Origin: Odobenus rosmarus divergens
Lineage: Eukaryota; Chordata; Mammalia; Carnivora; Odobenidae
Direction: 5' to 3'
NCBI RefSeq assembly: GCF_000321225.1
Contig: NW_004450380.1
Coordinates: forward strand, 730,068-794,067
DNA length: 64,000 nucleotides
Each line of letters begins with the position of its first letter. Position 1 is the first letter of the stretch. Position numbers and translations under genes: made by a program. Below the pieces are notes generated by a model. It was not told the origin of the DNA, ran no database searches, and worked only from the letters and a program-made list of their open reading frames with translations. Below are positions 35,818 to 48,600 of the stretch, in pieces.

Positions 35818-35960
35818 GAAATAGAGAAATTGAAATTAGAAGTGAGGGAAAGCAAGCAGCACTTGGAACAGGAACAGCAGAAGGCAGCCCGGGCCAGAGA
35901 GGAGTGCCTGAAACTGACAGAGCTGCTGAGCGAATCCGAGCACCAACTGCACCTCACCAG
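35818..35960 (+). CDS. SDCCAG8: SDCCAG8 internal coding exon (about human residues 492-539)
   Basis: Internal exon of 143 nt: 47 full codons plus two bases of a split Arg codon. The acceptor is strong: a pyrimidine tract at 35791-35814 followed by taag, with AG at 35816-35817. The donor is CAG|gtactc at 35961, weaker than the donor of the upstream exon. The reading starts EIEKLKLEV and ends EHQLHLTR. It continues in phase from the exon at 14-130 and matches human SDCCAG8 with a handful of conservative changes. It is all charged heptad-like sequence (Glu, Lys, Gln, Leu), part of the C-terminal coiled coil that mediates self-association and centrosomal targeting in the known protein. The open frame runs on both sides into intron sequence, so an ORF finder would overextend it to 35788 or 36009; the splice sites set the real limits. 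The next exon (human continuation QEKDSIQQ) was searched for by eye to 64000 and not found. Confidence 0.95.
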
Positions 35961-36629
35961 GTACTCCCTAATCCCATTACGCGCCAGAGCCCCAGTGCCA
36001 TCCCACTGATTTTTGCCACCGGCTTCCAAACAGTTGTTAGAGTTAGTCTTAGTCACTCAATTCACACACAGCTTTCAGGCATATTAAGAAAAGTGGAGAT
36101 GTGGTAAGCAAAACACCCAGACATGTGAATGATAAGTGTGGCAGGGAATTACTGATATATTACAAAACCTTTCATCTACAATGCTCAAATATTTAGGTGG
36201 TTCTCTACCAATAGGAGCAACATGACATATTTCTCCTACCACCACCACTACCTCTCCTGTTAATTCTGCGTCTAATAAAAATGTTGAACTGAAAGATCTG
36301 AGGAATATATTTAGGAAAAGAACCAGATACTGTCAGTGGTGAATGAGACAAAGTAAAAGGCATCCTCAGATGCAAACTGAGACAGGACAGAGAGAAAATA
36401 AGGAAGCGGAGTCCTAAGGTATAGAAGTGAGAGATGAAATTGACTGACAGTGTTCATGTTCAAACTGTTCTTATAACCGTGCTCTTGTGGTTTCAAATTA
36501 CATGGTTTCTGTCACAAGATAATGCAATGTGATTATCAGTGTCCTACAACTTTAGAGAACATGTAGCTCAGCTTTAGGTGACGATGAGACATTTTAGGTA
36601 GCAAGCACTGTATAATTTGCTGTGTGGAA

Positions 36630-36676
36630 AAGACACACACGCACACACGCACATACACAAATGCACATACACAGAG
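36630..36676 (+). repeat. Imperfect (CA)n tract
   Basis: acacacacgcacacacgc-type repeat with CG and AT interruptions, 0.7 kb after the second exon. Confidence 0.8.
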
Positions 36677-38384
36677 AAAATTCAAATAGAGGTTGCAGAT
36701 ATTTCATGTTACCATATAGGTGGTTTTTCTCACTTCGGGTTTTAGTACAATTTTTCATGTTTCAGATCAAGTGTTTGGGTTTGTTCAGTTCTTAAGTGTT
36801 TTTTGTTTTTTATGGAGAACTTTCTCTAAATACACATGTAAGTTTATGAGCCTTGGTTTGGTTCATAAATTAGAAAAACGCTGGTTGTCTAATCATAGTA
36901 ATATGTTGAATTTAAACTATGAAAGGGGACTGATCCCTTTTACATTAAATATGACAATGTAATTCTGAGCACGGTATGATAACAGATGGAGAAAAGCACC
37001 ACTTGAACAGCCTGCGTTTGGAGAAAAAAATATTCTAGAGGTTGGTGAACCTCCCAAAGTTTTGGGTTAGTGTTAAGATGCCTCTAGTTCTGTTAAAATC
37101 AAACTTTGTTGAAAACATTTTGTTATGATAATATTCCAAATGGTTTGCCAACTTCCCTTTTTAAACGTGAAAGAGAAAATGAGAAGAAAAAGGGAAAAAG
37201 CAAGTAAGAAAAGAAATCCTTTATACACGTGTGATATCTGGAAAAATCCCAAGAGATAAAACACTTTTATGAGAAAAAATTGCTTAATACTGTAGAATAC
37301 TAACGGTTCTTTTAATACTCATTCAAGGTATTGTCTTGTAGAACCGAGAACGTACTGTTAACACAGTTCCAATGGATTATTTAATCTCAGAAGTTTCGAA
37401 ATTTAGCTTTATCATGATAGTCAAGTTTTTCTTCTGTCAGGCTTCTGTTGGGAAACAATCATTTGTGTGCTAAGCACTACTAAACCACGGAAATAGGACA
37501 GCTTTCAAAGTCTCAGTGTGGCTGAGCTTCGGTAAATAAATATTAATGCTGGTTTTGTCCCCTTTGCCATTCTGTCTTATTCAGAGAGTTAATTTCTGAA
37601 GTCAGGGTCCTACAGGGAGTTTTCCTGTGCAGTATCAATTTGTACTGTCTGACAAGACCAGTTTCTTGCAAATAGAGCGTATTTGAGGTACAGCAACTGC
37701 TGAAAATGGACCAGTGGTAACTAATTCCTTTGTTCTTGAGAAAAACGGGTTTGCTTGGTTCCATAGAAAGCTTTTTCTGTTGAGCTTTATTTACAGCAAG
37801 TCTACAAAAATTGAAAACTAGTTTTAGGGAAAATAAGACTTAATTACACATTTTCTAAGCGCAGTACTCTTTTGTAAGCATTTTACATTTAGTCTCTGTT
37901 CGTGTTTTATAAAATCCACATTCATAAATTTAAAGATGACAATTAAAAATGCAGAGAACTGTGTGTAGCTCTCTTTTGCACTGAAAATGTGTCTTGGTTG
38001 TTGGGCTAAATATTTCTGATATACTTTTTTGGTTTTTTTTTAGAGTTTGCTTTTCCTCGACAGTCTTTATTGATTCAGTATACTCAAGTGTGTGGCTGAG
38101 AAACATTATGTCTTTCTTTCCCTGTGTAGACCAGCCGAAATAAATAAATCACACACAGGTAGCTTAGTGTTAACGTAAATATTTCGAATGACATAGTCTG
38201 CACAAAGTTTAAAATTGAATATGAAAACCATGTTACAAGTAATGATGAAGTAAGAATACAGATCTCCCAGGGCAAAGAAAATTTAAAAACTGGAGTATTG
38301 ATCTGTAGATCAGTCTGAAAGAAAAATAAGCTATTGTTTGTTATTTCCCTTTATTGTCTAATTAGACTTAAAAATGGAAAATAG

Positions 38385-38472
38385 AGGGGTGCCTAAGTTG
38401 GTGGAGCATGTGATTCTTGATATTGGGGTTGTGAGTTCGAGCCCCACATGTGGGCATAGAGATAACTTAAAA
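38385..38472 (+). mobile_element. Short tRNA-like CAN-SINE
   Basis: 'ggggtgcctaagttggtgga', 'ggttgtgagttcgagcccca' and 'gcatagagataacttaa' followed by A. It is the short old SINE type that lacks the CT-rich body and keeps a clear box B (gagttcgagcc). The 14 bp target duplication aaaa(t/c)ggaaaatag lies at 38371-38384 and 38473-38486. Confidence 0.9.
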
Positions 38473-38524
38473 AAAACGGAAAATAGAAATTCAACATTTA
38501 TTGAAAGACCCAACTGGTAAGTAT

Positions 38525-39160
38525 AACATTTACCCACTCAACAAATATTTATTGAGCACCTACTATCTTTCAAGTACATTGCTTGGTCTTGGGTAGGGAG
38601 AAAAACATCAGATTCAGTTCTTCCCCGTAGGCTGTTCGCGCTGTGCTGCTGAGCCAGCTCCATGTATGCAGTTATAATCAAGTGTGAGAATACTGCAGTG
38701 ATAGAAATAAAGTTACCACAGGAGCACAGAGGAAGGAGAATTGGCATACTGTGCATTGGAGGTGAAGATGATGGGGAAAGCTTTCTGGAGGAGGAGATGT
38801 TTGGTAGCTATTTGGATTAATGAGCTCTTGAATAGCAATTCTCAATGTGGAAGAAGGTGGGGTGGGTACCCCGGGTGGATGGAGCAATATCAACAGAGAC
38901 ATAAAGATGGGACGGAACATAAACTCTACAATCAGGTTAGGTGTTTGGCAGGGGATAAGCCTGGAAAAGGCAAACAGGGACCAGAGGAAGGGCCTTGTGG
39001 TCCATATTCTGGAGTTTTGACCATTCTGAGAGTCATAGGTTACTCTTGATATATTTTAAGCAAGGCTGTCAACATGATCACATCTTTGGGTCAGTATTCT
39101 GATTCAGCAGCATGGAGAGTAAACTTGGAGAGCTGATGTAGGAAACAGGAAGACCAGTTA
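38525..39160. repeat. Ancient mammalian interspersed repeat, family not assigned
   Basis: 'atttattgagcacctactat', 'gaagggccttgtggtccata' and 'gtcaacatgatcacatcttt' recall a common old mammalian LINE-like repeat. Sequence of the same kind resumes at about 39655-40050, after the hAT remnant. Confidence 0.4.
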
Positions 39161-39164
39161 GGGC

Positions 39165-39390
39165 AGAGTCAGCAACTATAGCCTATAAATATGGCCTGTT
39201 GTCTCTTTTTGTCCATGGGCTAAAAATGGTTTTTATATTTTTTAAATAGCTGGGGAAAAAAAAAAACAAAAGAAAAATAATGTTTTGTGACACATAAAAA
39301 TTATATACCTATAAATAAAGTTTTATTGGACACAGCCATGATTATCCTTTATGCATTATGTATTGGGACTATCATGCAGAATTGAGTATG
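39165..39390 (+). mobile_element. hAT-type DNA transposon remnant
   Basis: 'agtcagcaactatagcctat', 'ggcctgttgtctctttttgt', 'aaataaagttttattggaca' and 'cacagccatgattatc' are the same broad element type as at 4342-4566, in the opposite orientation and more eroded. Confidence 0.6.
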
Positions 39391-40057
39391 GTCCCCAAAG
39401 CCTTCAAATATTTATCAATCCCTCAGTTAGGAGGCTGTGTAATTGAAGTAAGTCAAGAGAGCTTGAACTTTAAGGGGTTCAAATATGTATTTAAAGAAGG
39501 TAAATGAAGGGTAATTGAAGACAGATTGCCTGAGGAAAAGATGATTGACAGGGCCCCTGATTAGAATATAAGCCCCAGTCCAGGGGGTGGTAATGAAGTC
39601 CTAGACTATGGCTTTGCCGGTAAAATGGAAGGGAAATTTTAAGAGGCATTTAGGATAGCAAAAGAGAGAGGCCAGAATTAAAGTTGACTCCAGTGTTTCT
39701 AGCCTACGTTAACTGGATGAACCATTAATTCCAGTAGGAGACTTAAAAGGAGTAAGAGAGGGAAATAATATACTGTATTTTGGGACTTGGGTGGAGATGT
39801 GCAGTGTAGGTCCAGTTTGAGGAAAAAGGTCAAGACCTGAGGCTCTTCATTGGATGCTTTCACATAAAGCTACTAGTTGTAGCCAAGGAAATGGGTGAAA
39901 GCATGAGAGAGCCATGCTCTTAGAGTAGGGGGTTAGAGAGCCACCAGCCAGGGAGACCAAAGGAGTCATCAGTGCCTAAGAAAAGAATATGGAATGATGT
40001 AACAAAGGCACATGCTTTTCTTAGGGGAGTCCCCAGGCATCCGGGTGTTGAGGAAGC

Positions 40058-40190
40058 CGAGTTTTAGAATCTTCTCCTGGGCATTCACCATCTTTGCAAT
40101 TTTGACACGTTACTTAATTCTTTGAACCTGCTTGCTTACCTATAAAATGAGGCTACAACCTGATTTCTAAGTTTCCTTCTAGGTCTGATC
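40058..40190 (+). repeat. MIR fragment
   Basis: 'gacacgttacttaattcttt', 'gcttacctataaaatgaggc' and 'ctaagtttccttctaggtct'. Confidence 0.55.
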
Positions 40191-40298
40191 ATCAGTGATC
40201 CTAATGGTGATTGAAGACATCCCATGATGAAGAGCCCATTTCCTGATATTAGGCATTTAATTTGCCTGGAGTATTCTTTGTTTAAGATGTTTTCTTAG

Positions 40299-40499
40299 GG
40301 GGCCTCTGGGTGGCTCAGTTGGTTGAGCATCTGATTCTTGATTTTGGCTCAGGTCATGATGTCAGGGTCCTGAGATTGTGCTCGGTGTCGGGCTCTGCGC
40401 TCAGCAGGGCGTCTGCTTGAGATTCTCTCTCCTTCTCCCTCTACCCCTCCCCCACCCTTCTCTCTCTAAAATATATAAATTAATCTTTTAAAAAAAAAC
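40299..40499 (+). mobile_element. CAN-SINE
   Basis: 'ggcctctgggtggctcagtt', 'tgagcatctgattcttgatt', 'gcttgagattctctctcctt' body and an A tail. The target duplication atgttttcttag lies at 40287-40298 and 40500-40511. Confidence 0.94.
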
Positions 40500-40559
40500 A
40501 TGTTTTCTTAGTTTGAACTTTAGAGAGATTTTGTGGAGACATCCTTCAGACCTACCATT

Positions 40560-41220
40560 TGCATTCACCCTAACTTAGGCTCTGCTGACCATTCACAAGG
40601 GTCATGGACCCTTCCAGCCTTTTTCACCAGGTATTGCCAATTGAATATTCCTAAGCACTGCCTTGACTCTGTCACCTGCTCCTGAAACCTTCCCTGGCAT
40701 TGCACTATTACAAAAGGTCCAGTCCACTTGCAGGTAACCTTTCGGGATGGGGTCCCAGCCTTCTAGTTTTATCATCATTCTCACCAGCTCATATCACATG
40801 CCAAATTGCACTTTGGGGCTTTTCTCTCCTTTGTTATTCTCTACATCTAGAATACCCCTTTGACCCTCTCCAGCCGTATTATAATCCTACCTCCTTTTCC
40901 AAGTCTCTCTGAACTTCTGATTTTTTTCCATTGTAGCCCTCCCGGCTGGCCCCGCCGCCCCAGGGGAGCATGTCTCCCTCTGAATCCTCCTTCCCACTCA
41001 GAAATGAAGGCTCTACATCCTGAGTGAATTCCTCAAAACAGGGACAGTGAAAATATGAGAAAAAGGAGTTAGTACTCTGAAGGGTTTTTGTACTTGCTTT
41101 TCTCCCCTTCTGGAATGTGTTATTCTTCAAATGAGGGATGAGAGGTCTTATTAATGTTCTATTTCTCAGAGCATCTGGCTCAGCCCTTTGCAAAAGAATT
41201 GGAGCTCAATAAGTCATTAT
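40560..41220 (+). repeat. Possible L2-like old repeat
   Basis: 'cctgaaaccttccctggcat', 'tctctgaacttctg' and a 'gagctcaataagtcattat' end suggest an eroded L2-type element. The middle (40935-40965) is a C-rich insertion of unknown origin. Weak. Confidence 0.3.
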
Positions 41221-41270
41221 AGGGATGGCCAATGTATTGCAAGTTTATGATTGTTCTTTCAAAGCACAGT

Positions 41271-41452
41271 ATTTTTTTTGTAAAGATTTTATTTATTTAT
41301 TTGAGAGAGAGAGCATGAGCAAGGGACAGGGAGAGGGAGAAGCAGGCTCCCCTCTGAGCAGAGAGCCCAACTCGGGACTCGATCCCAGAACCCTGGGATC
41401 ATGATCTCAGCCAAAGGCAGACACTTAGCTGACTGAGCCACCCAGGTGCCCT
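41271..41452 (-). mobile_element. CAN-SINE, minus strand
   Basis: 'gattttatttatttatttga', 'gggactcgatcccagaaccc' and head 'gagccacccaggtgccc'. An imperfect target duplication, caaagc(ac)a.tatt, lies on each side (from 41260 and 41453). It forms an inverted pair with the SINE 0.8 kb upstream. Confidence 0.92.
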
Positions 41453-41474
41453 CAAAGCCAAATATTAATAAATA

Positions 41475-41486
41475 AATATATATATG

Positions 41487-41518
<32 letters not shown>

Positions 41519-41532
41519 TATATATACATATA
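41475..41532 (+). repeat. (TA)n/(CA)n compound microsatellite
   Basis: Alternating TA with a central cacacacaca block, directly after the SINE. Confidence 0.9.
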
Positions 41533-41718
41533 TTTTTTTCAAGTATATCAGTGTAAAAAGTGTAAGATGGAGATAAGACAGAAATAGCTTTTTTCATTTT
41601 TAACTTTGTATGCACATACATATTTAAGTATAAGAGAATCAAATGATAGTCATTCTAACAATTCAAGTAGGGTTGGTAAAATATACCATGCTCTCACTGA
41701 AATATGCTCCCTTAAAAA

Positions 41719-41719
<1 letters not shown>

Positions 41720-41756
<37 letters not shown>
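41720..41756 (+). repeat. (CA)n microsatellite
   Basis: About 18 uninterrupted CA units, so probably polymorphic. Confidence 0.95.
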
Positions 41757-41759
<3 letters not shown>

Positions 41760-42199
41760 TCCAAATTAGGATTCTCTATAATTAAAAGGTGGCCCCTCTG
41801 ATAGAAACTTACAGTCTGGTAGGGTAGAAAAGAAGATACACAAAGAGCTGGCAAGATAAAAAAGATCCAGAAGAGAGATTCCAGATAAAGTATTACAGGG
41901 ACAGAGAGACAGATAGCCTCTTACTGATCTCAGAGGCGTGTGGAAGCAGGAAAACAGGAGGTAAGGTCTTTCTCCGTAGGGGAGACAACGGCATTGGTGG
42001 GTTGCACCTGTAGACATGAGAGTACATTAAACACACACAACCTGTCTTTAAAATATCTAAGAGCATCAGTCTCTGAGATTAAGAATATATCCATCTTCAG
42101 ATCTGCCTGGTACCATGCTGCATGCAGTAGCTCTTTAAAAAATAAGGACAGAGGTCGTGGCTAAGGGCAATGGCCGTCACCCAACCCCTTCTGTGTTCC

Positions 42200-42410
42200 A
42201 GGACCTGAGCCTGGTGCTTTTCATTTAGTGCCCCCAGCCCTGCCCAGAGCTCTAGAAGGTGCAGACTGTTATCTTCCCTGTTTCACAGCTGAAGGAACCA
42301 AGGTACAGAGGAGTAACAGGACCCATCTAAGGTCACACAGCTGTCATGTTACAGAAGCAGGTCTTCAACCCCAGCAGTTTGTCCACCGTGCCTCTGCCAT
42401 CGTCCATCAC
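42200..42410 (-). repeat. MIR, minus strand
   Basis: 'cttccctgtttcacagctga', 'ctaaggtcacacagctgtca' and 'acagaagcaggtcttcaacc' are the antisense MIR core and 5' end. Confidence 0.8.
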
Positions 42411-43220
42411 GCTGGAACTCTGTGTAAATTCCTAGAAAAATGATTAATGCAGTTGTTCCCGAAAATACACCTGGAGGAACCAGTACCATAAATTTATAAT
42501 AAAAATAAGTGTCAGTTGCCCCCTCCTTCACTGATAGAAGTCATGTCAGTGTGTTTTCATCCTGGCTTGGGTTTTTCTTAAAAAACAGTGTTTTGGGATC
42601 AGTTGCCTTAGTCACTTAACATATTATCATACAACTGTCATTCTCCTTTGCCTTCTTTGCTTCATTTTTACCCAAGAGGAAAGAGGGGCCTTTCCGAGAA
42701 GGTGGAAATTCCTTTGCATACTTGTTTTTGACACGTCCAGACATTTTTAAAGATTTTAATCCCTCTCACAAGACTACCACTTACATCCATGTGGGTAGGT
42801 TACTTTATGATGCAACATATTAAAACAACACATTTCAGAGTGTTTCTATGATTGTCATTGACTATTTATTGAGGCGAACACTCTTGTCCATACCTGCTGT
42901 ACCTATATTGAAGCCTGTTCTTCTGACTCCTGCATCTTTTTCTCAGGTCTGATCTGGAGGGGAATTACTGCAGGAAGCCCTCTGTTTACTTTCGAGAGGA
43001 TTTAGAACTGGAGTGACTCTCAGTGCAAAACAGAAGGGAGACCAACCTGCCATTAAACCTTCAGGCTCCAGCTTTACTTCAGCAGTGCTGCCTTACAAAT
43101 GTGTATTTTCTCTCTTCCATAAACGATGTTTTCAGCGATAGGTACTTCAGAGAATTTCTCAGAGCGGGAATCTCAGCGAGCCCCATAAAAGTGGGCACTC
43201 TGTTCTTCCCTGCTCTTGCC

Positions 43221-43276
43221 ATCCAAACGGGAAAGTCTGCCCTCTGCGATCCAAATGGGAAGGTCTGTCCTCTGAC
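43221..43276 (+). repeat. 28 bp tandem duplication
   Basis: Units at 43221-43248 and 43249-43276 share atccaaa(c/t)ggga and ctctg, with a few differences. They lie inside a 123-codon open frame that has no other sign of being a gene. Confidence 0.8.
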
Positions 43277-44339
43277 CTGGAGAGATAATAACTTGAATGG
43301 CAGTATTTGTATCTTTTTGAAAGTGAGAAAGGGTGTGCCAGAGGGGTCACCAGCTTATCCTGTTAGGATCCTTGATTTACTTGGGGAGAAGTGATGAAGC
43401 CTTTCTTTGCAGAGCATTGCAGAGCATTTAGCTTCCGCATAGTTAACGACTACAAATGCTTTCTTGAATGGAGTTGTTTGACCTCTCCTGTTACCAGGAG
43501 GAGTAACAGAAACCCAGAAAGGGGGAACTGATTAGCCCCATAACCAGACCACATAAAATCCAGATGCAGATGGCCTCAGGCTCTCTTGCAGCAGGGACTC
43601 GGGGCCACCTCAGTATGCTGCCCACTTCTGTCCATCCCAGGGCTTGACTTCTGTCTCAATGTTGGCTTATTCCTTCAGGTTCTCCCACACCATGGAGTCA
43701 CCTCCTTCAGTCCAAACTGAAGGTAAAGGAGATGCCCTTGATTTCAGACTGTAAGTGTGACTTCCTGGCTCCCCCATTTCTGATCACACAGCCACCCCTT
43801 GGGTACACATGCTGGAAACCTCAGTAGCAGCACTGGAGTGAGGGAGGGGAGGTGCACTGAGCAAGAGAAAGTGCTCTCATTAGGGGAAAGGGGGTCAGGG
43901 ACCCTGGGGAAGTCAAACAACAGGTGTCCCCTTCTATTGTCTTTTTAAAAATATATAATCCCTGATTTTTCCTTTGAGGGATGAAGTGCAAAGAGGGGAA
44001 AGAAGAGTACATCTCTGTTCACGTCGGTTTGTGAGTGATAGTCTCCATTGTCAGCATGTTATAAGGCCAAGGAGGCAGGGTTAGTTCTTCACAGGGTCGC
44101 TTTGTGGTTTTATTTGGAGAACTCTCAGAATGCAAAAAGAAAGGTGTATAAAGAATGCATAAATGAGCCCCTGGCACTAGCCAAGCCCTGTGTCTGATTC
44201 CCAGCAGCAGTGCGACAGGAAATGTGGCCTGGGATGGGCTGTAAATGATGAGTCCACGATAAATACAAAAATTGGGTATTTGGAAGCTTTTATTTTAAAT
44301 TGCACAATATCCAACCAAGTGCATGACCAGTGGGCTCGC

Positions 44340-44393
44340 TCTTTCTTTCTCTTTCTCTTTTTCTTTCTTTCTTTCTTTTTCTTTCTTTCTTTC

Positions 44394-44429
<36 letters not shown>

Positions 44430-44434
44430 TTCTT
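44340..44434 (+). repeat. (TTTC)n microsatellite
   Basis: About 95 bp of TTTC with several ctttttc interruptions in the first half and a cleaner second half. Confidence 0.95.
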
Positions 44435-44554
44435 GTATCTTTTAAAATTAAAACAATTTTCTAGTAATTCATTTTTATTGCATTTTACAAACTCATGCTT
44501 TGCAAAGAAAATTTTAAGAAAATAAGCTTATACACAAGAAGGTTGAACGCCCTG

Positions 44555-44690
44555 CCTTCTCAGTCCTTACAGCAAGCCTGGGGAAGCTGAGGCATGAAAT
44601 CAGGCAGCCAGGAAGGAGGGAGGGTGCCAAGCAGAAGAGGCAGGCTTTGAACCAGGTCCATCAGACTCCAGATCCTGTGCTCTGAAGCTC
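44555..44690 (-). repeat. MIR-like fragment, minus strand
   Basis: 'gaagctgaggcatgaaatca', 'caggctttgaaccaggtcca' and 'cagatcctgtgctctg' are antisense MIR with an indel. Confidence 0.5.
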
Positions 44691-44970
44691 CTGTTCACAA
44701 ATAAATGCAAAAACGTATTTCAAAGCTAAGTAGAATTACCCTTTGGATTGCAGAATCTCAGTTCAGAGGCCAGGAAGCAGGTCTCTGGTGTCAGGCTATG
44801 TCTAGCAGATCCTCCGTGAACATTGCATAACTTTGCCTCTGCTCTTTATCCTTAGGGGCAAATTAAGGACCTGCCCTCATTTTTAGGTGACAACTGGCTT
44901 AGGTCAAAAAACCAAACTTCCAACCTCTCTTCATTTGGAAAGGGGACTCTAGCCTTGACACGTAATCTTG

Positions 44971-45615
44971 CTATTCCTTGGTGAACTTTATTTTTTTTCC
45001 CCTCCTGAGTTTTATTGAAGAATTTTTAGCCTCAAGTTTCCATTTAAAAGTTAAGCTTATTTTTTTTCCTTGTACTCCTTTCATGAATAAATTAAGCAGA
45101 GAACGTGTCAAAAATACTTTTAAATGGATATATGTGCAACCAACATCTTCAAGTCTTGAAATAGATGGCCTTGGTACTGTTTTAAACTGCGTCCTCTTCT
45201 CCTTCCCCCACCCGGTCCCCGAGAGAACAGGCTGTCGGAGAGCCAGGAAGGCAAAGTCGTTTCCTTTTGCTCTGGTGGACACCGGGTTGCCCGAGTGCCC
45301 TTGGCTCCGCCTGTTGGATGGGCCAGGAACCCTGGTCTCCGTGCGGCCTGAGGCGGGAGAGGTTAGAGTCGCAGGCTGCCAGAGAATGTGTCTCTGCGGG
45401 TGGGTTCTGCCTAACTTTCCCTGGCTCGCTCCCCTCAGTTCTGTGAAGCCCAAATGTGTGTGCAATGAAAATCGACACCAGGGATGTCTCCTCTCCCCTG
45501 CCACACAGGCCCACAGCCTGGAGCATGGCGGTGGTGGCAGCCAACTCATTTTCTGAAGAAGCCCAGAGGAAACCGAGAAAGGATTGCCCACAGCACTTGC
45601 CCGACTCAACAACAA
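44971..45615 (-). other. Region with long open frames on both strands; gene not supported
   Basis: The minus strand is open for 214 codons (44971-45615), the plus strand for 192 codons (44978-45556), and a second minus frame for 149 codons. Composition is GC-richer from 45185 to 45560, with more CpG than the surroundings, which lowers stop frequency. The translations show no domain, signal peptide, repeat or low-complexity pattern I recognise. No splice or poly(A) logic favours either strand. It could be a diverged processed pseudogene, a regulatory block or chance. Confidence 0.3.
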
Positions 45616-48600
45616 TGAACATCAAGTTCAATATAAATAGAAGGAGAAAAAAGGCAAAAACCTAGAACTGTTGTTTTCGTGGCCCTAAGTAAGAATATTT
45701 TTTCTAAAAGAAAGCTCTGATCTCCAGTATTAATTGAAGGTAAATTAAAAAAAAAACTTGATGTTTAATTTCTTCTTAAACACTTCTTCTTAATTGGAAG
45801 TGTTGGCTAGACCAATTATTGGGCATGAATCACTTGTTATTTAATGTTTCCCTGATACCCACAAGTAGACTATACAGTGACTCATTGATGTTAAATGTTG
45901 GAATCAAAGCTCATTTTAGGATCCCGAGAAAGGAGGAGGTTTGGAGAATATCCAGTTTCCTCAGTGCCCTCCTCGGGGCCATTATCTCATGGGGCACCAG
46001 GGCCCAGTGCAAGAAAACACATTTTTATTAAGCTACTACTCTATTAGATTGGCTTAGCAGACAGTACAGTTCCCTGAATTCAGGAACTCAGAGTGGGCAC
46101 CAAATGGATCAGGGAACATTTGGAAACAGCCTGTGATGCTGATGTCCAGCTGAGGGGAAAGACTGCTCCACCTTGGCTCTGTGTGACCTCCACACAGCAG
46201 GCACTGGTCACCTGAGGGAGGGCTGAGCATCTCCTGCCCTGGCCAAGGTGGGGGAGAGGGGGAGAACCAGGCGGAGTATGAAGGGATCCCTTTATCCAAA
46301 GAATCCACCCCGTGTTGAGAATAATTATTCTAAATGTAGCTATACCAACAAAAGAAGCATATAAAATAGAGTAAGAAGTCACTATTGGAATATGTGCTGG
46401 GGTGGAAGTGAGGGGGTGTTCGAGATGAGGCATTAAAAGTGGGTTTCAGCAGGTTCAAGGTTTGCTGGTTTTCCAGTAGCTGATCTGAAGTGTGGTTCGC
46501 CAGGCTGGGCATAGCTTGATTTTGACACCAGTCCTGGTTCTGTTTCTGAGGACCTTCTGTCACCTTGGGAAAAGTCTCCTACCGCACTTTACTTCCTACA
46601 GATCTTAACTGTAATTTTGTGAGGATGTATGTGAGTATGAAAATCACTGAAATTCATTCAGGGTTCTTTAAATCTGAGGTGTTACTCATCTGTTCAGGGA
46701 TGATGCTACTAATGAATTTGTGTAAAATAAATTCACTAGCAATCACAGTGCTTTGCTCAAGCTAGAAAACTTTAGGGCAATTGAAGCAAGATCAAGTTAC
46801 TCAAGTCCTTTTTGGCAAGGCGGCAGTGGTGACAAATCAGGGACACGAAGAGAGGATATCGTTAAATATAAGACTTCCCATTTTCTAACTCTCACACGGC
46901 CCTCTTTGTCTTTGGAGGAAAACCACCTTGCCCCTCCTGATATTAGCCGTTTGTCACATGAGAAATAATGGAAGCAGCTCTGCGACCTGGGGGCTCATAA
47001 GCTCTGCCTTGTTGCACGGATGGCAGTTCTGGATTCTTCCCCTCTTTCTGAAATCAGGCGTCTATTCAGGATCAGGCACTACTGAATGAGTCAACAATGT
47101 TCGGGTGTAGGAAAGATGATAATAGTATTAAGGAATTAGATAAAATTCATCCACGGTGAAAATAGAGCCTGTGTCAGAACTGTGAGGGGAGCCCAAATTC
47201 AGATCCTGCGTTCGGGTTGATTTGCACAAAGGCTTATCTGTTAAAAAGTGGAAGAGAGGATGACAGCATGAGACAACTCATGGAACTAATAAACTTTTGA
47301 GATGCTGTTTCATATGTTTGCTTTTCATTAAATTCAGGAATGGTTGCGACTATGTTGTTGTGATTCAGTCAACATTTATTCCTATCTGTTTTTCATATAC
47401 AAAGGCGTAGGGATGCCAGAAAATAAACTGTTAACGGAGAATTAACTTCTTTGGCATGCTTTCATACTTGTCTTCCAAATTAAAGAAAATGAAATGGGCA
47501 GAAACAGAGTGTAGATTACCTCCTTTTTGTCAAAAATGGTGGGAATTTGAAAATTAATAATAAAAAAGGGAACAGATGCAGTAACATGCCAGAGGGAGAT
47601 TAATGTGGAGAGTAAAATCTGTGAGCAACAAAACTGAAGCAAACTGAATCAGTGGGAGGTGGTTGTACAATCAAAATCAGGATAAAAGAGAAATTACAAA
47701 CAACCCTGCACTTGTCAAAGTAGTAGTAATGAAATTCTAAGTCTGCCAGCAGTGAGAACCTGTGTTAGCACTTTGGGGTAAGGCTGGTAGCCGGGTGCCA
47801 GGTAGGAGGGCAGTGTGAGCTTGCTGGGCGGGAGCCATCTTGTGTCGAACAGATGGCACCGAAAGCTGGCAGGGGAGGGGCTCCTTAGCAGAACTAATCA
47901 GACAGGAACAGATAGGGCAGCTGGGGAGACTGACCACAGACAGGGAGTCTGCGGGGTAGCCGAGTGCCATGATGTTTGCAGTGGTGTGCCCATTGGTCTG
48001 AGATAAGACCTTGCAATGTCTTTCCCATCTACAGAAGAACGGAAACTTTTGTTCCAAAAGAAAAATTGAGTTGAATTGTAGCACAGTTGGGGGTGGCGGT
48101 GGGCATCAGGGTAGAGACTGAGGAAGGAAGAACTGTCCATCTCGAAATGTGTGGAGTGAATTTTCAGTCCCGGCTTCCGTGGAACTTTGATTTTTGCTGT
48201 TGGGGTGGGGGTGGGGGGTTCCTGCCATTCCTAATGTGTACGGTGCAGCACGTGGAATGATCACTTTATATATTTTATGCATCAGAGAGCTTCTGGTATC
48301 AAGGCTGGAGTTAAAATTAGAAGAGGCTTTTTGATATGATTTCTACCACATATGTCTTTAACAAATGAAAACCCAAACCCACAGACAATCCACGCATTTA
48401 CGCTCAATAATTTCTCAGAACCTAATTGGAGCCACATTGATCCAGAGCCACTTGACCTTCTTTTCTCTCCCGTGAAACTGCGATGGAACATCAAAAAGCT
48501 AAGCGTAATTCAGAGCCCCAAACCTTAAGACAAAAATAAGATTAAGTCATTCTGAAAGAAATGAAAGAGAAAATGATCTGTTAAATTTAATAACTCATGA

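Noticed and set aside
35788..36009. Open frame extending beyond the second exon on both sides
   Set aside because: The flanks are intron: a pyrimidine tract and AG precede 35818, and a GT donor follows 35960; only 35818-35960 matches SDCCAG8.
38385..38472. tRNA-like sequence with a good box B
   Set aside because: No full cloverleaf; it has an A tail and a 14 bp target duplication, so it is a short SINE rather than a tRNA gene.
43023..43394. 123-codon plus-strand frame
   Set aside because: No recognisable family, contains a local 28 bp duplication, and has no splice or poly(A) context; frame length is within chance for a region of this composition.
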